A stretch of 64,000 bases of DNA from Hyalella azteca. Its lineage: Eukaryota > Arthropoda > Malacostraca > Amphipoda > Hyalellidae. Every line of letters starts with the position of its first letter. Positions within the stretch are counted from its first letter, which is position 1. Under the pieces are notes generated by a model. That model did not search any database. It was not told the DNA's origin and worked only from the letters and a program-made list of their open reading frames with translations. This document shows positions 44,030-55,900 of the stretch, one piece after another. The DNA lies in the NCBI RefSeq assembly GCF_000764305.2, contig NW_025947451.1:186001-250000 (forward strand), read 5' to 3'. The position numbers and the translations under genes were made by a program.

Positions 44030-45090
44030 TTCCAATTTGCGAATTTCCGGAGCTTAATATTCCTGGCTCCTTGCATCCGGATTCTTAAACCGACGATTCA
44101 GGAATTTTGTTAAAGGCCAGTCGCGAGTTAAAAATATTTAAAGTTAATACTATATTCAAAATATGGGTCTAGGTGAATGAACTTGACCTAAACTGCACGT
44201 TAACATTCACTTTGATGAGTGCTTATGAAAGTGAATGAACGAGTGATTATATTTTAGAAAGAATGTACTAACTAATCTAATAAAGTAATAATTACCACAC
44301 GTTTCACTTCAATTATCTTCATTCATTTCCTTTTTTACACCAATTCAATAAGCCTACGTCACTCCATCCCCTAAGCATGAACAGTTTCATTGGCTTCTTC
44401 TAAAATAATTGACATTTCCTTTTTTATTTTCCTTACTTATCGAGTAATGCATCACTAACAGATAATGATTTTAATTCAAATTTCCGAATCTATTTTTTTG
44501 TCGACGAATTTTTTTTAATCATCGTCTGCCCAGTGAATCAGTGAATCTGTAAAATTCAGATGCGTGGGATGAGTCATCGCTGAATAATTCAGCTAATATC
44601 GGTTAATGAAAACTTTTATTTTCACCAAACTCTGAGATTTTAAATATACGAAAATTTTGAAGCGACTGCATGATTTTCGTTGTAAATTTCGAGTCGTATT
44701 TTCAATGCTGCGCATTTGACTATCAACTATGGCAGTCAAATGCGAGATTTTAACAAGAATTAAATTTTTTTTAGTTTAACCCTCACGCAGTGACTCTGAA
44801 TTTCACACATGAGTTGTACAGATTCTGAATAATTTATATAATTATTGATCTGTATAAATGTAATTATTATTAAGTATTAGTATGTATGTTGACTATTTGT
44901 ATAAGTTTAATTATTGTTAAGTATTCAACAATCTCGAGGTATGCATTGGTTCGTTGGAGTTAAGAAGCAAGGTATTATAAAGGATACGCGATTTGATTAA
45001 ATCCATTAACTGTCATAACCGGAAATAAATCTTTAGCAAATTTAGATATTATATGAAATCATCCCTGCATTGGTGGTGCACTTATAACTT
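44030..45090. other. Intergenic, nothing recognised
   Basis: AT-rich. One small hairpin at 44710-44742 (CGCATTTGACT / AGTCAAATGCG). No ORF of note. Confidence 0.5.
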
Positions 45091-45099
45091 CTTCTATAT

Positions 45100-45760
45100 G
45101 GGTTTTTCTCTGAACTAGCCAATGACTTTAGCTAATAACTTAGCCAAGGATTTAGACAATACATTTGCCCATTGACTTTGGCCAATAACTTTGGCAATAA
45201 ATTCAGCCAATAAATTTAGACATGAACATTGACTATTAACTTTAGCCCATAACTTAAATCAATAATTGTAGCCAATATCTTTAGGAGTTACCGGCAGTTT
45301 TCAGCCAATAACTTTGGCCAATAAGAAATAACATTTTACAAGTAACTTTAACCATAATTTCGACCAATAACTTGTTATTGGCAGGAGTTATTAGCCAATA
45401 ACAATTGACAATGAGCTTGAGCTAAAAGAAATGGTTTGACTTCCTCTAATGTGTTCAACGTTAAGGTTAATAAGCTGTTCACACGGGTTGTGTTCAGAGA
45501 ATTCTTTATTCTGTGAATTTCACACGTAATGTTCACACGTAATGTTCACACGTGATATTAACACGAAATTTTCATAAGTGATATTCGAAAATAATGTTTA
45601 CACTTGATGTTCGCATGCTATGTTCACATCGAAGTTCATGTTCGAAAATAATGTTTACACGCTATGTTTACACGCGATGTTTACACTTGATGTTCACATC
45701 GAAGTTCACAAGTAATGTTCAAATGAGAAATTATTCACTTTTGATTTTTACGCCTATGGT
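45100..45760. repeat. Short AT-rich tandem repeats
   Basis: 45110-45420: diverged AACTTTAGCCAATA units; 45480-45720: GTTCACACGTAATGTTCACA units of 14-16 bp. Confidence 0.8.
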
Positions 45761-46614
45761 ATATATTTCGTATAAACTAGCTATATTTGAATTCGCGTTC
45801 AAATGAATATATCGTGTGAAAAAAATGAATGAAAGTCTCATATTTCCACACAGAATGCAAAATATTTTCAGGATTTTTAAATAATTGTATATAACAAATA
45901 ATTATAGACCTAATTTATCATTTGAACCTTCCTTGCTTATGTTTCTTAGAACTCAAGTTGTAACTTTAAGTTTTATAACAATGGAAAACTACCAACTTAG
46001 AACCGATTTCAAAGTTTTTACGACCAATCTGTAATGCAAGAGGCATTAAAGTTGATATTATAAAGGAAAACATATTTCGAAGCTCAGTAAAGAGCAGGCT
46101 CTAATTTTATTTTTAAATTAGAATCATCATTTTTCTCTGAAAGTTTAGGGAAAATTAATTATTTATTTATCATAAGCACCGAAGACAGAGAGGCAAAGTC
46201 GAAGCAAAAAACATAGCCCAAGGGTTCACTTCCGAGTCCAACCTCTAAATTGAATTAATAATTTAAATGAAGAAATTGCAAACGTACACTTCGATCGAAA
46301 AAGAACTTAACGAAAATGACGAGTGATGAATTGAACAAAATAGATATTAGTGATGTCTTCAAGCATTCCTACAAAACCACGAATTTCAGTGGTAGTATTC
46401 ACCACCACGTCTCATAGATCAACAAAATACTCATTAATATCTTCTTATCGATTAATGTGGAAAATTAGAATCATGGAATAAGTTACTAATATGATATCAC
46501 GCGCAAAGTTCATACGCAATGTTCACACGTGATGTTCCAAATTTAATGAAAATTAAATGATTCGCATGCAAGGATAAATGTAAATGGCTACAGCAATTGC
46601 ATTTGGAGTTTTGG

Positions 46615-46768
46615 ACACTTTTTGCCGCAAACGTGAGTGGAGGAATGTGCCGGCAACAATGTTTGCCACAAACGTGAGTGGAGGAATGTGCCGGCAACAA
46701 TGTTTGCCACAAACGTGAGTGGAAGAATGTGCCGGCAACAATGTTTGCCACAAACGTGAGTGGAAGAA
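46615..46768. repeat. 41-bp array
   Basis: Three and a half units with CCGGCAACAATGTTTGCCAC and AAACGTGAGTGGA, ending at the second adapter. Confidence 0.92.
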
Positions 46769-46806
46769 CTGTCTCTTATACACATCTAGATGTGTATAAG
46801 AGACAG
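46769..46806. other. Nextera mate-pair junction adapter (artefact), second
   Basis: The same 38-base sequence as at 5721-5758. It joins the 41-bp array on its left to a copy of 40183-40431 on its right. Confidence 0.98.
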
Positions 46807-47055
46807 ATATAGCTAAGAGGGCCGTGGGGCCAGATCTCCTATACGACGAAGTTTGGCCACATCACACATCACCACTCACATGAAGGGATCACATCAAGGT
46901 GGTTTTCACAAAAATATGATTATATGGAGCATAATGAAATGAAATTTAGATAAAAATATGATAATATAAAGGATATTCGACTCCTATTTCCATAATATTT
47001 GTCAGCTAATAGCCCCGTGGGGCCAGATCTCCTACGACGAAGTTTGGCCACATCA
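46807..47055 (+). repeat. Exact 249-base copy of 40183-40431 (artefact)
   Basis: Follows the second adapter and ends at the N at 47056; matches a piece of the NWD intron 3 array without difference as far as I compared. Confidence 0.92.
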
Positions 47056-47059
47056 NTCA

Positions 47060-48320
47060 GCACAATACCCGGAGAGACGGATTAGTTTTGTCTAATACTC
47101 AAGTGATAAGTATTTATATTTCTAATACTTGCTAGAGGAGCACGGGATCTAGTTTCAGTGCAGTACCTTTAAGCGTTAATTCAATACTAAATACTGTGTT
47201 CTAATTACAAACTTATATATTTACGAGTCTGTTTTAAGCCTCAACTCAATACTAAATACTGTGTTCTAATTACAAACTTATATACTTACGAGTCTGTTCA
47301 ATACTCAATACTTTCACGATGATATCGCATGCTAGTATCATCGTCAAGTCATTGTCAGTGTACCATGAACTTGTTTACATCGTATCGCTTATGTTCGGAG
47401 TATTTAAAGTATTTAGGCAAGTCATATAGCACTTGTATGAGTATTCCTATGGAGTATTTAGAGCATTTATGCGCATCATTTAATTGGTACTAATACAAGT
47501 ATTTTAAAATATTATGTTTAGTATTCAAGCACATCCTCTGGTCCTAATGTGAGTGCTTCAATGGATTATTTATTCGCCTCATACGTATAGCATTTGATAA
47601 TTGAATGAATATTTTTACGAGTTATTTAGAATATATGTATATGCGTTGTATAAAATACCCATACTATTTATGGATTATTTTGAGTATCTAGGCGCACTCT
47701 TTATCTATCTAGGCACACGATGTATTATGACGAATGTGCTTAACACGTTGACTATGTATTGGTACATATGCGTACCACGAAATGTATTTCTCCAGGACGT
47801 AGTGGTACATAATTCAGGTTGCCTTAAATCGGCCAAATCCGAGAACAAAAAAGGCCAAAAGAGGCCGATAATTCAATGTATACTAGTTTATTTGTAGGTT
47901 ACGCTATAAAAATTCCATTTATTTTTTTGCAGTATTTAAAATTTAATTAGGAAGTACCCCTATCATAAATTTTAGCTAGCCAACGCAAATGAAAAAAACT
48001 AAATCACGGAATTTGTCCGGAAAAAATGACCGTCTGGCAACCCTGCTTAAAAAAAGAATGAATGAACAAACAAAGAATGAATGAACAAACAAAGAATGAA
48101 TGAACAAACAATGAAATAATAGTACAAGATGAAGCAATCGTAGTCAACGTGTTAATAGTTGTTATATGTGGCCGCCAAAACACATATGAGTATTATCGAC
48201 CAGCGGGCTCAAGAAGCAGGTAGCAATAGTATTAGATGGTGGATTAAGTACAACGGTATTCACATGTGAAAAAAATTTTCCTGCATTCAAACGCGTGGTA
48301 AGAATAGCATTAGAAACTCA
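47060..48320. other. Intergenic, nothing recognised
   Basis: AT-rich with a short duplication (CTCAATACTAAATACTGTGT, twice near 47180-47260) and GAATGAATGAACAAACAAA triplets at 48055-48110. Confidence 0.5.
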
Positions 48321-48329
48321 ACAAAATCA

Positions 48330-49090
48330 CTTAATTATGAACCATGGATCAAATAGTATCAAAACGGAACAATTTCAGCCCCATCCATATTTCCGGTAAG
48401 AATAGCATTAGGTATTGAACCATTTTAGCCTCATTCATATTTCTGGTATGAATAACATTAGGTATTGAACGATTTCAACTTCATTCATATATCTGGTATG
48501 AATAACATTAGGTATTGAACAATTTCATCCTCATTCATATTTCTGGTATGAATAACATTAGGTGTTGAACAGTTTCAGCCTCATTCATATTTCTGGTAAG
48601 AATCTCATTAGGTATCGAACCATTTCAGCCTCGTTCATATTTCTAGTAAGAATTGCATTAGGTGTTGAACAATTTCAGCCTCATTCATATTTCTGGTAAG
48701 AATTGCATTAGGTATCGAACCATTTCAGCCTCATTCATATTTCTGGTAAGAATAGCATTAAACTGGTCGCCTTGCATGCGGGCCACACTACAGCCGGCCA
48801 GGGGCGTTGGATGAAACATACTAGTTTACCCGATAGTCCATTAGCTCTAGAGTTTAACTAAGATCTCACTAGAGTACTACTAGCCTCAGTAGTGTTACTG
48901 GAAACTAGAGTACTACTAGCCTCAGTAGTCTTACTGGACACTAGAGTACTACTAGTCTCAGTAGTCTTACCGATCACTAGAGTACTACTAGTCTTAGTAG
49001 TCTTACTGGTCACTAGAGTACTACTAGCCTCAGTAGTGTTACTGGACACTAGAGTACTACTAGTCTCAGTAGAGTACTACTAGAGAGTCA
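48330..49090. repeat. 46-bp and 36-bp arrays
   Basis: 48330-48760: about nine units TTCATATTTCTGGTAAGAAT; 48860-49090: units with AGAGTACTACTAGTCTCAGT, themselves partly palindromic (ACTAGT, AGTACT). Confidence 0.9.
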
Positions 49091-49099
49091 CTCTAGTCT

Positions 49100-50780
49100 C
49101 AACGCGTGATAGTTAGTCTCGAGTTACTGACATTAGTTATTACTAGTCTCAGTAGTCTTTCTACTCAGTAGAGCACTACTGAAAGCACTATAGTCCTACA
49201 TGAGTAGAAATGGTTTCATTAGTGTCACTAAAGTCTGATATAGTCATAGTAAAATCTTTCTATCATGTTACTAGAGTGCTAATAATCATATATAGTATTG
49301 TCTAGATATAGTCTCTCTAGAGTCTTTTCGAAGCAACAAAACTCTAGGAAATCTCACTTTCCACTACTGAACCCAGTGACACATTCATAAACCATTAAAT
49401 TTTCCACTAATCACTTCTAGTTATTTGGGTAACTAGCGCAATCTAATTACCTCAACATTTTCAGGTAACTAGCGTTAAGTTAGTAGCCTTACGTTTTTCA
49501 GGGAACCTGAAAACTTGATATAAATAATAAATTCTCTAATAACACATGAGATACGAACAGTATTTGTTTCTGAAAAACAAGTCTAAACTTTTTTTTAGGA
49601 TTCGGTAACTAATAGGTGTTACATGCCTTGTGGCTGGGGTAAATAATTACCTTACCTTCGCTAAATTAAAAAATATGGTTTTATATACAACAAAATTAAA
49701 TGCTTTGTAGACTCAGGCCATGAAGGGAGGCAAGGGAAGGCGTGACATAAAATTTATCGTTTAAATTTTTTTAATGGATATGGTGCCTAAAACCTCGTAA
49801 TTTTGCTAATGATTTAGAAAAAATAAAAATATTAGGAGCTGAAATTAAATGTTCTATTTTCTACTTTTATTACTACTAGTAGTAATTTATATTACTACTT
49901 TACTACTACTACTTTACTACTAAAAGTAGTAAAGTAAAAGTAAAAGTAGTAAAAGTAAAAAAAAATAATTTATTACTACTGTATGCGTTTTAATTTTTTT
50001 TGCGAATATATTACTTAATGTGTGGATGTGTTCGTGTTTTTTGAGTTGGTTTTCATTAAGAAGTTTGAAATTTCAGTTAAACAACAGAGATTTTTGAGGA
50101 AAAATTTAACATATTGCATTTAGTTTCAAACTCCGTAAACTTTACTGCATTAGTTTAACACGTAGAAAACTTATGTGGTTTAGGCGTCGTAGAATTTATT
50201 GCATTAATTAGAAAAAATAAACTAATTTAGCATGTGGGGAAAATGTCGCCGACGTTACGGTAAATGTTCGGTAATATCACTTACTTTGTTAATTAAATCT
50301 TAGGAGTAAATACCGTAGAGTAAGTCATGAAAATATATAACGAATGCACATACATATACGTATAATATATATACATATATAAGTATCAACAACATCGATG
50401 ATAACTGACTGATCCTGACTAAGAACCATCAAAACCAGAATGAAAAAAATATTAATTTATCATTTGTAATGGGCTTCTTAATTCTCTGCAGAATAATTCA
50501 GACGCGGCCTAGCGGCTGTAGGCCTAGTCTGAGTTTCGCGAGGGCTGGAAATACGAGCCCTGTCCTTATTTTACTATGATAAATAATGAAAATCAGGATT
50601 ATGTAAACATGATTATTTTTGGAAAGCCAACCGAACATTTTACGTATTAATGAGTTCGCTTTGACCATCCATTGTCAAATTGAAATTAGATTTAATTAGG
50701 TTTATTGACTTTAGGTAGATCGTTTATTGTCACCTACGACAAGTATCCATACAAACCAAGCCGTATGAACGCATTGTTCT
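49100..50780. other. Intergenic, nothing recognised
   Basis: AT-rich; 49865-49985 has TTACTACTACTTTACTACT and its complement forming a long imperfect hairpin of TACT/AGTA repeats. Confidence 0.5.
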
Positions 50781-50789
50781 TGATACAGT

Positions 50790-51020
50790 TTATACTAGTT
50801 AATGATATTTACTGCTTCACTAGTGCTAGTTACACCTTCACTAGTGCTGGTCACTGCGACACACGTGTAGGTTACTACCTCGTAACTGCTGCATCTTTGT
50901 CACTATTGTCACTAACTGCTTTCTGCTAATTACTACCTTGAAAGCACTAGTTACTGCCTCACAGGTGCTCACTATTTCCAAGTTCTAGTTACTGCTTCAC
51001 TAGCGCTAGTTACCGCCGCA
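50790..51020. repeat. TTACTGCTTCACTAGTGCTAG repeats
   Basis: About eight diverged 20-25 bp units. Confidence 0.75.
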
Positions 51021-51094
51021 CTACTTGTTCTAAAATTGCAAGCTCATTGTACAGATAAACCCTGATCTGCGGTTAAGTCATGTCCAGCACGTAT

Positions 51095-51860
51095 ATAACG
51101 TAGATACGTCATCTCCAGCACGAAGATGACGCAGATACGTCATCTCCAGCACGGAGACGACGCAGATACGACATCTCCAGCACAGAGATGACGCAGATAC
51201 GTCATCTCCAGCACGTTTATGACGCAGATACGTCATCTCCAGCACGGAGACGACGCAGATACGTCATCTCCAGCACGTTTATGACGCAGATACGTCATCT
51301 CCAGCACGGAGATGACGCAGATACGTCATCTCCAGCACGGAGATGACGCAGATACGTCATCTCCAGCACGGAGATGACGCAGATACGTCATCTCCAGCAC
51401 GGAGATGACGCAGATACGTCATCTCCAGCACAAAGACGACGCAGATACGTCATCTCCAGCACGGAGACGACGCAGATACGTCATCTACTGCACAGAGATG
51501 ACGCAGATACGTCATCTCCAGCACGGCTATGACGCAGATACGTCATCTCCAGCACGGATATGACGCAGATACGTCATCTCCAGCACGGAGACGACGCAGA
51601 TACGTCATATGCAGCACGGAGACGACGCAGATAAGTCATCTCCAGCACGGAGACGACGCAGATACGTCATCTCCAGCATGTATATGACGCAGATACGTCA
51701 TCTCCAGCACGTTTATGACGCAGATACGTCATCTCCAGCATGTATATGACGCAGATACGTCATCTCCAGCACGTTTATGACGCAGATACGTCATCTCCAG
51801 CACGTTTATGACGCAGATACGTCATCTCCAGCACGAAGATGACGCAGATACGTCATCTTC
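51095..51860. repeat. 32-bp array with TGACG/CGTCA pairs
   Basis: About 24 copies of GATGACGCAGATACGTCATC and TCCAGCACGGA. Each unit can form two short hairpins (TGACG/CGTCA and CATCTCC/GGAGATG). Confidence 0.95.
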
Positions 51861-51869
51861 AATTATTTA

Positions 51870-52640
51870 CCAACAGAATTTTTTATTCATACTAAAATAG
51901 CAGCGGAAATTATGGCAGGAATATCGGCGGCCAGGAATGCTGCTTTCCCTACGCAAAATTTGCTTCTGAATTCTGATTGAAATTTGCGTGGTTTCAAATT
52001 CATATATTTCGTTAGGGTCAATGTGACGCGTCATTCATGCCATTATTCATACATGGAATATTATATTGAAATGACATATAAATAGGATACATCTCACACT
52101 TTTCTATCGTTACTAGCGTTATTAGTTTAGAAATCTTTCTATATATATACTTTTATAATCTTTAAAAATTCACGAACCTTTTTATCCATTGAAAGAAGCT
52201 TTTCCGTGTTTATCATGCATTTTATATATTTATCCATATACTTCAATTACATATCATGAGAAAAGTGTTCTATATTTCTCAGAATGATAAAAATATATAT
52301 AAGCTACAATATATTACGTTTATATATCTCATGCATTATGAAACCATTTAACACGTACAATAATTAAAATGTAAGTACATTTATAATGAATATGTATTGA
52401 CATTCATAATGGTTTGAAGACTCACACAGCCTACTAATATACAATATAATTGTGTTCATACGGGTATTATGGATGTTTCTCATTATATCTATTCATTATT
52501 CATACGGGTTTACTAATATAATTTAATATTTAATACATGATTACATCATACATACACGCTCGATCATTTTGTGACGCACTTTGGTATGAATTTGAATATT
52601 AGTACGGCTTTTGGATGCATTTTCCAATTGCACGTAAACT
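51870..52640. other. AT-rich sequence 3' of PDE1
   Basis: Probable 3' flank or UTR of PDE1. No clear polyadenylation signal chosen. Just right of it, 52655-52720 has a 35-bp duplication starting AAAGTCCCACGAGACAAA. Confidence 0.5.
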
Positions 52641-52764
52641 TTAAACTTTAAAACAAAAGTCCCACGAGACAAAGTAAAATATGAATAAAGTCCCACGAGA
52701 CAAAATAAAATATGAATTTACCGCACATTGATTAAATATTTTGTATATAATATGAATAAACAAT

Positions 52765-52958
52765 TTAGGCCGTTCCACCATTAGTGTGGCGGGACGAAGG
52801 AAGAGGAGAGGGTCTCTCTTCTTTAGTTTCACCCGCCTTGGTTTCGTCTGTATTGGTTTCGCAGGGTCTAGTTTCACCGGTTTCTGTTTCATCAGACTTG
52901 GTTTCGTCGATTTTGGTATCGCTTTCCCCTTGTTGTTGCTGCTGTCGCAGTTCCGCGT
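52765..52958 (-). CDS. PDE1 terminal exon, DETK-repeat tail
   Basis: Encodes AELRQQQQQGE, then an acidic imperfect repeat (KIDETK, SDETE, TGETR, PCETN, TDETK, AGETK), then a short Ser/Pro/Arg end and TAA. Acceptor TTTTCCAG, phase 1 as required. The repeat is a minisatellite of about 15-18 bases held in coding frame. Confidence 0.82.
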
Positions 52959-55900
52959 CTGGAAAAGTTTAATCTCTTAATTTAAAATAATTATAATAAT
53001 AATTTAAAATTAAGAAAGAAATTAAGAAAATTAAGAAATAATTTAAGAAAAAGAAAGAAAAACCGACGTAAATACGATGGGTGATTTTCCTGACGTGCTC
53101 ATCAAATAGCCTTCGGAAAAATCATTGAAAATGAAGACTATGAATGCCTTTATTACATAAATATTAAAATACGTAAGATGTAAAACTTATGGTCTTGTAT
53201 GAATATATTTCCACAGGATAAATTTTTATTGTTAAGCGTGGACTCATTGAGTAACTTATTTGTTGATTATTTAGGTCATAAACTTAGAAGTTGATCAGGC
53301 ATCCATGAATTAAAGAAATCATTAATTAAGGAGTTTAAGTAATCAGGAAAATAGTTAATCGTATAATGAGGCAACAAGTTGATCATGCAATCAGGTCACC
53401 TGCTAATCAAGCAGTCAGTCAACCAGAAAGCTTGGTTGTGACCTAATCATTCAACCATGCCACCCTCTAATCAGGCAGCAGGCAAGCAGCAGGAATGGCA
53501 CAGGCAGGCAGCAGGCAAGGCACAGGCAGGCAGCAGGCAAGGCACAGGCAGGCAGCAGGCAAAGCACAGGCAGGCAGCAGGCAAGGCACAGTCAGGCAGT
53601 AGGCAAGCAACAGGAAGGGCACAGGCAGGCAGTAGGCAAGGCACAGGCAGGCAGCAGGCCAGGCACAGGCAGGCAGCAGGCAAGCAACAGGAAGGGCACA
53701 GGCAGGCAGTAGGCAAGGCACAGGCAAGGCACAGGCAGGCAGCAGGCAGGCAGCAGGAAAGGCACAGGCAGGCAGCAGGCAAGGCACAGGCAGGCAGCAG
53801 GCAAAGCACAGGCAGGCAGCAGGCAAGCAACAGGAAGGGCACAGGCAGGCAGCAGGAAAGGCACAGGCAGGCAGCAGGCAAGGCACAGGTAGGCAGTAGG
53901 CACGGCACAGGCAGGCAGCAGGCCAGGCACAGGCAGGCAGCAGGCAAGGCACAGGCAGGCAGCAGGCAAAGCACAGGCAAGGCACAGGCAAGGCACAGGC
54001 AGGCAGCAGGAAAGGCACAGGCAGGCAGCAGGCAAGCAACAGGAAGGGCACAGGCAGGCAGTAGGCAAGGCACAGGCAAGGCACAGGCAAGGCACAGGCA
54101 GGCAGCAGGAAAGGCACAGGCAGGCAGCAGGCAAGGCACAGGCAGGCAGCAGGCCAGGCACAGGCAGGTTGCAGGCCAGGCACAGGCAGGCAGCAGGCAT
54201 GACACAGGCAGGCAGCAGGCAAGGCATAGGCAAGGCGCAGGCAGGCAGCAGGCAAGGCACAGGCAGGCATCAGGCAAGGCATGGGCAGGCAGCAGGCAAG
54301 GCACAGGCAGGCAGCAGGCAAGGCACAGGCAGGCTGCAGGCAAGGCACAGACAGCAGATCAGGCACAGGCATACAGCAGGCACAGGCAAGGCACAGGCAG
54401 GCCTCACCCTCCCTGGCGCGTTCCCTCCACTTGCTCCTGTTGGCGGCCAAGCAGGCGACCCAGGGCCTCCTGAGCTCCCGCCCCACCATGGGGCGCCGGA
54501 TGGGGCCACCGGGCTCTGTGGGGCACGCAGGGGGATTAATGGGTGACATCAGGGCCCAGGGAACTGTGGGGCACTAATGGTAATAATATATATATGTATA
54601 TATCTATTATTATAATGTAGTTTATAATAATATATCATACAGTTTTATAATATATTTTTTATTAATATAGCTACAGACCGATGGCAGTCTCCTCAGCGAT
54701 GGTGTTGGCGGTGGCAGCGCCAGAGGCCAGCGTTGCCACCCTGTCCAGCAGGTCGCTGCACACGCTCAGACTGGGCTCTACGATGAAGTCGATGAAGCCT
54801 GCGCAACGCACGTGCAAAATTAGTGCTAATTGTGCGTGAAAATGTATGATTATTTGCGTGAAAATGCATGAAATTGTGCGTAAAAATGCATTAAATTTGA
54901 GTAAAGGAACTTAGAAATTGGGCGTGAAAATGCATGATTATTTGCGTGAAAATGCATGAAATTGTGCGTGAAAATGCATGATAATTTGAGTAAAGGAACA
55001 TAGAAATTTTGCGGGAAATTCATGATAATTTGAGTAAAGGAACATAGAAATTGGGCGTGAAAATGCATGATATTTTGAGTAAAGGAACATAGAAATTGTG
55101 TGTGAAAATGCATGATAATTTGAATAAAGGAACATAGAAATTGGGCCTGAAAATGCATGATAATTTGAGTGAAGGAACATAGAAATTGTGCGTGAAAATG
55201 CATGATAATTTGAATAAAGGAACATAGAAATTGGGCGTGAAAATGCATGATATTTTGAGTAAAAGAACATAGAAATAGTGTGTGAAAATGCATGATAATT
55301 TGCGTAAAGAATATAGAAATTGGGCGTAAAAATTCATGATAGTTTGAGTAAAGGAAGATAAAAATTGTGCGTGAAAATGCATGATAATTTGGGTGAAGAA
55401 ACATAGAAATTGTGCATAAAAATTCATGATTATTTGAGTAAAGGAAGATAGAAATTGTGTGTGAAAATGCATGATAATTTGAGTAAAAGAACATAGAAAT
55501 TGTGAGTGAAAGAATATATTAACTCAAAAAGTATATACGAGTGTGGTAAATATATTTTCCTATCAAAGTAATGGTGGTGAAAATTGAAATATTCAACACG
55601 AGTCCCGATGTTAATGATTTTGCAGATTGATAAGTCTAAGTGAACCATGTCACTAGCACTAGTACCTATCTGGCTCACGGCCAGTAGCGTGTTTCATATG
55701 ACACACGTCCCACCACGACACTAGCACTAGTACCTATGTGGCTCTCGACCACATGCCTGTAGCATAACACGCTCTAGTCCCACCATGACACTAGCACTAG
55801 TACCTATGAGCAACACTAGCACTGGTACTTATGAGCAACACTAGCACTAGTATCCATCAGCAACACCAGCACTAGTATCTATCTGGCTCTCGGCGAACAC

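Noticed and set aside
51095..51860. CRISPR-like array because of regular 32-bp spacing
   Set aside because: The whole unit is repeated, with no unique spacers, and the context is animal DNA.
53457..54549. Open frames of 338 and 360 residues over the GCAGGCAAGG array, on both strands
   Set aside because: They are translations of a short repeat; only the PDE1 exon h part (54408-54515, minus) is conserved coding sequence.
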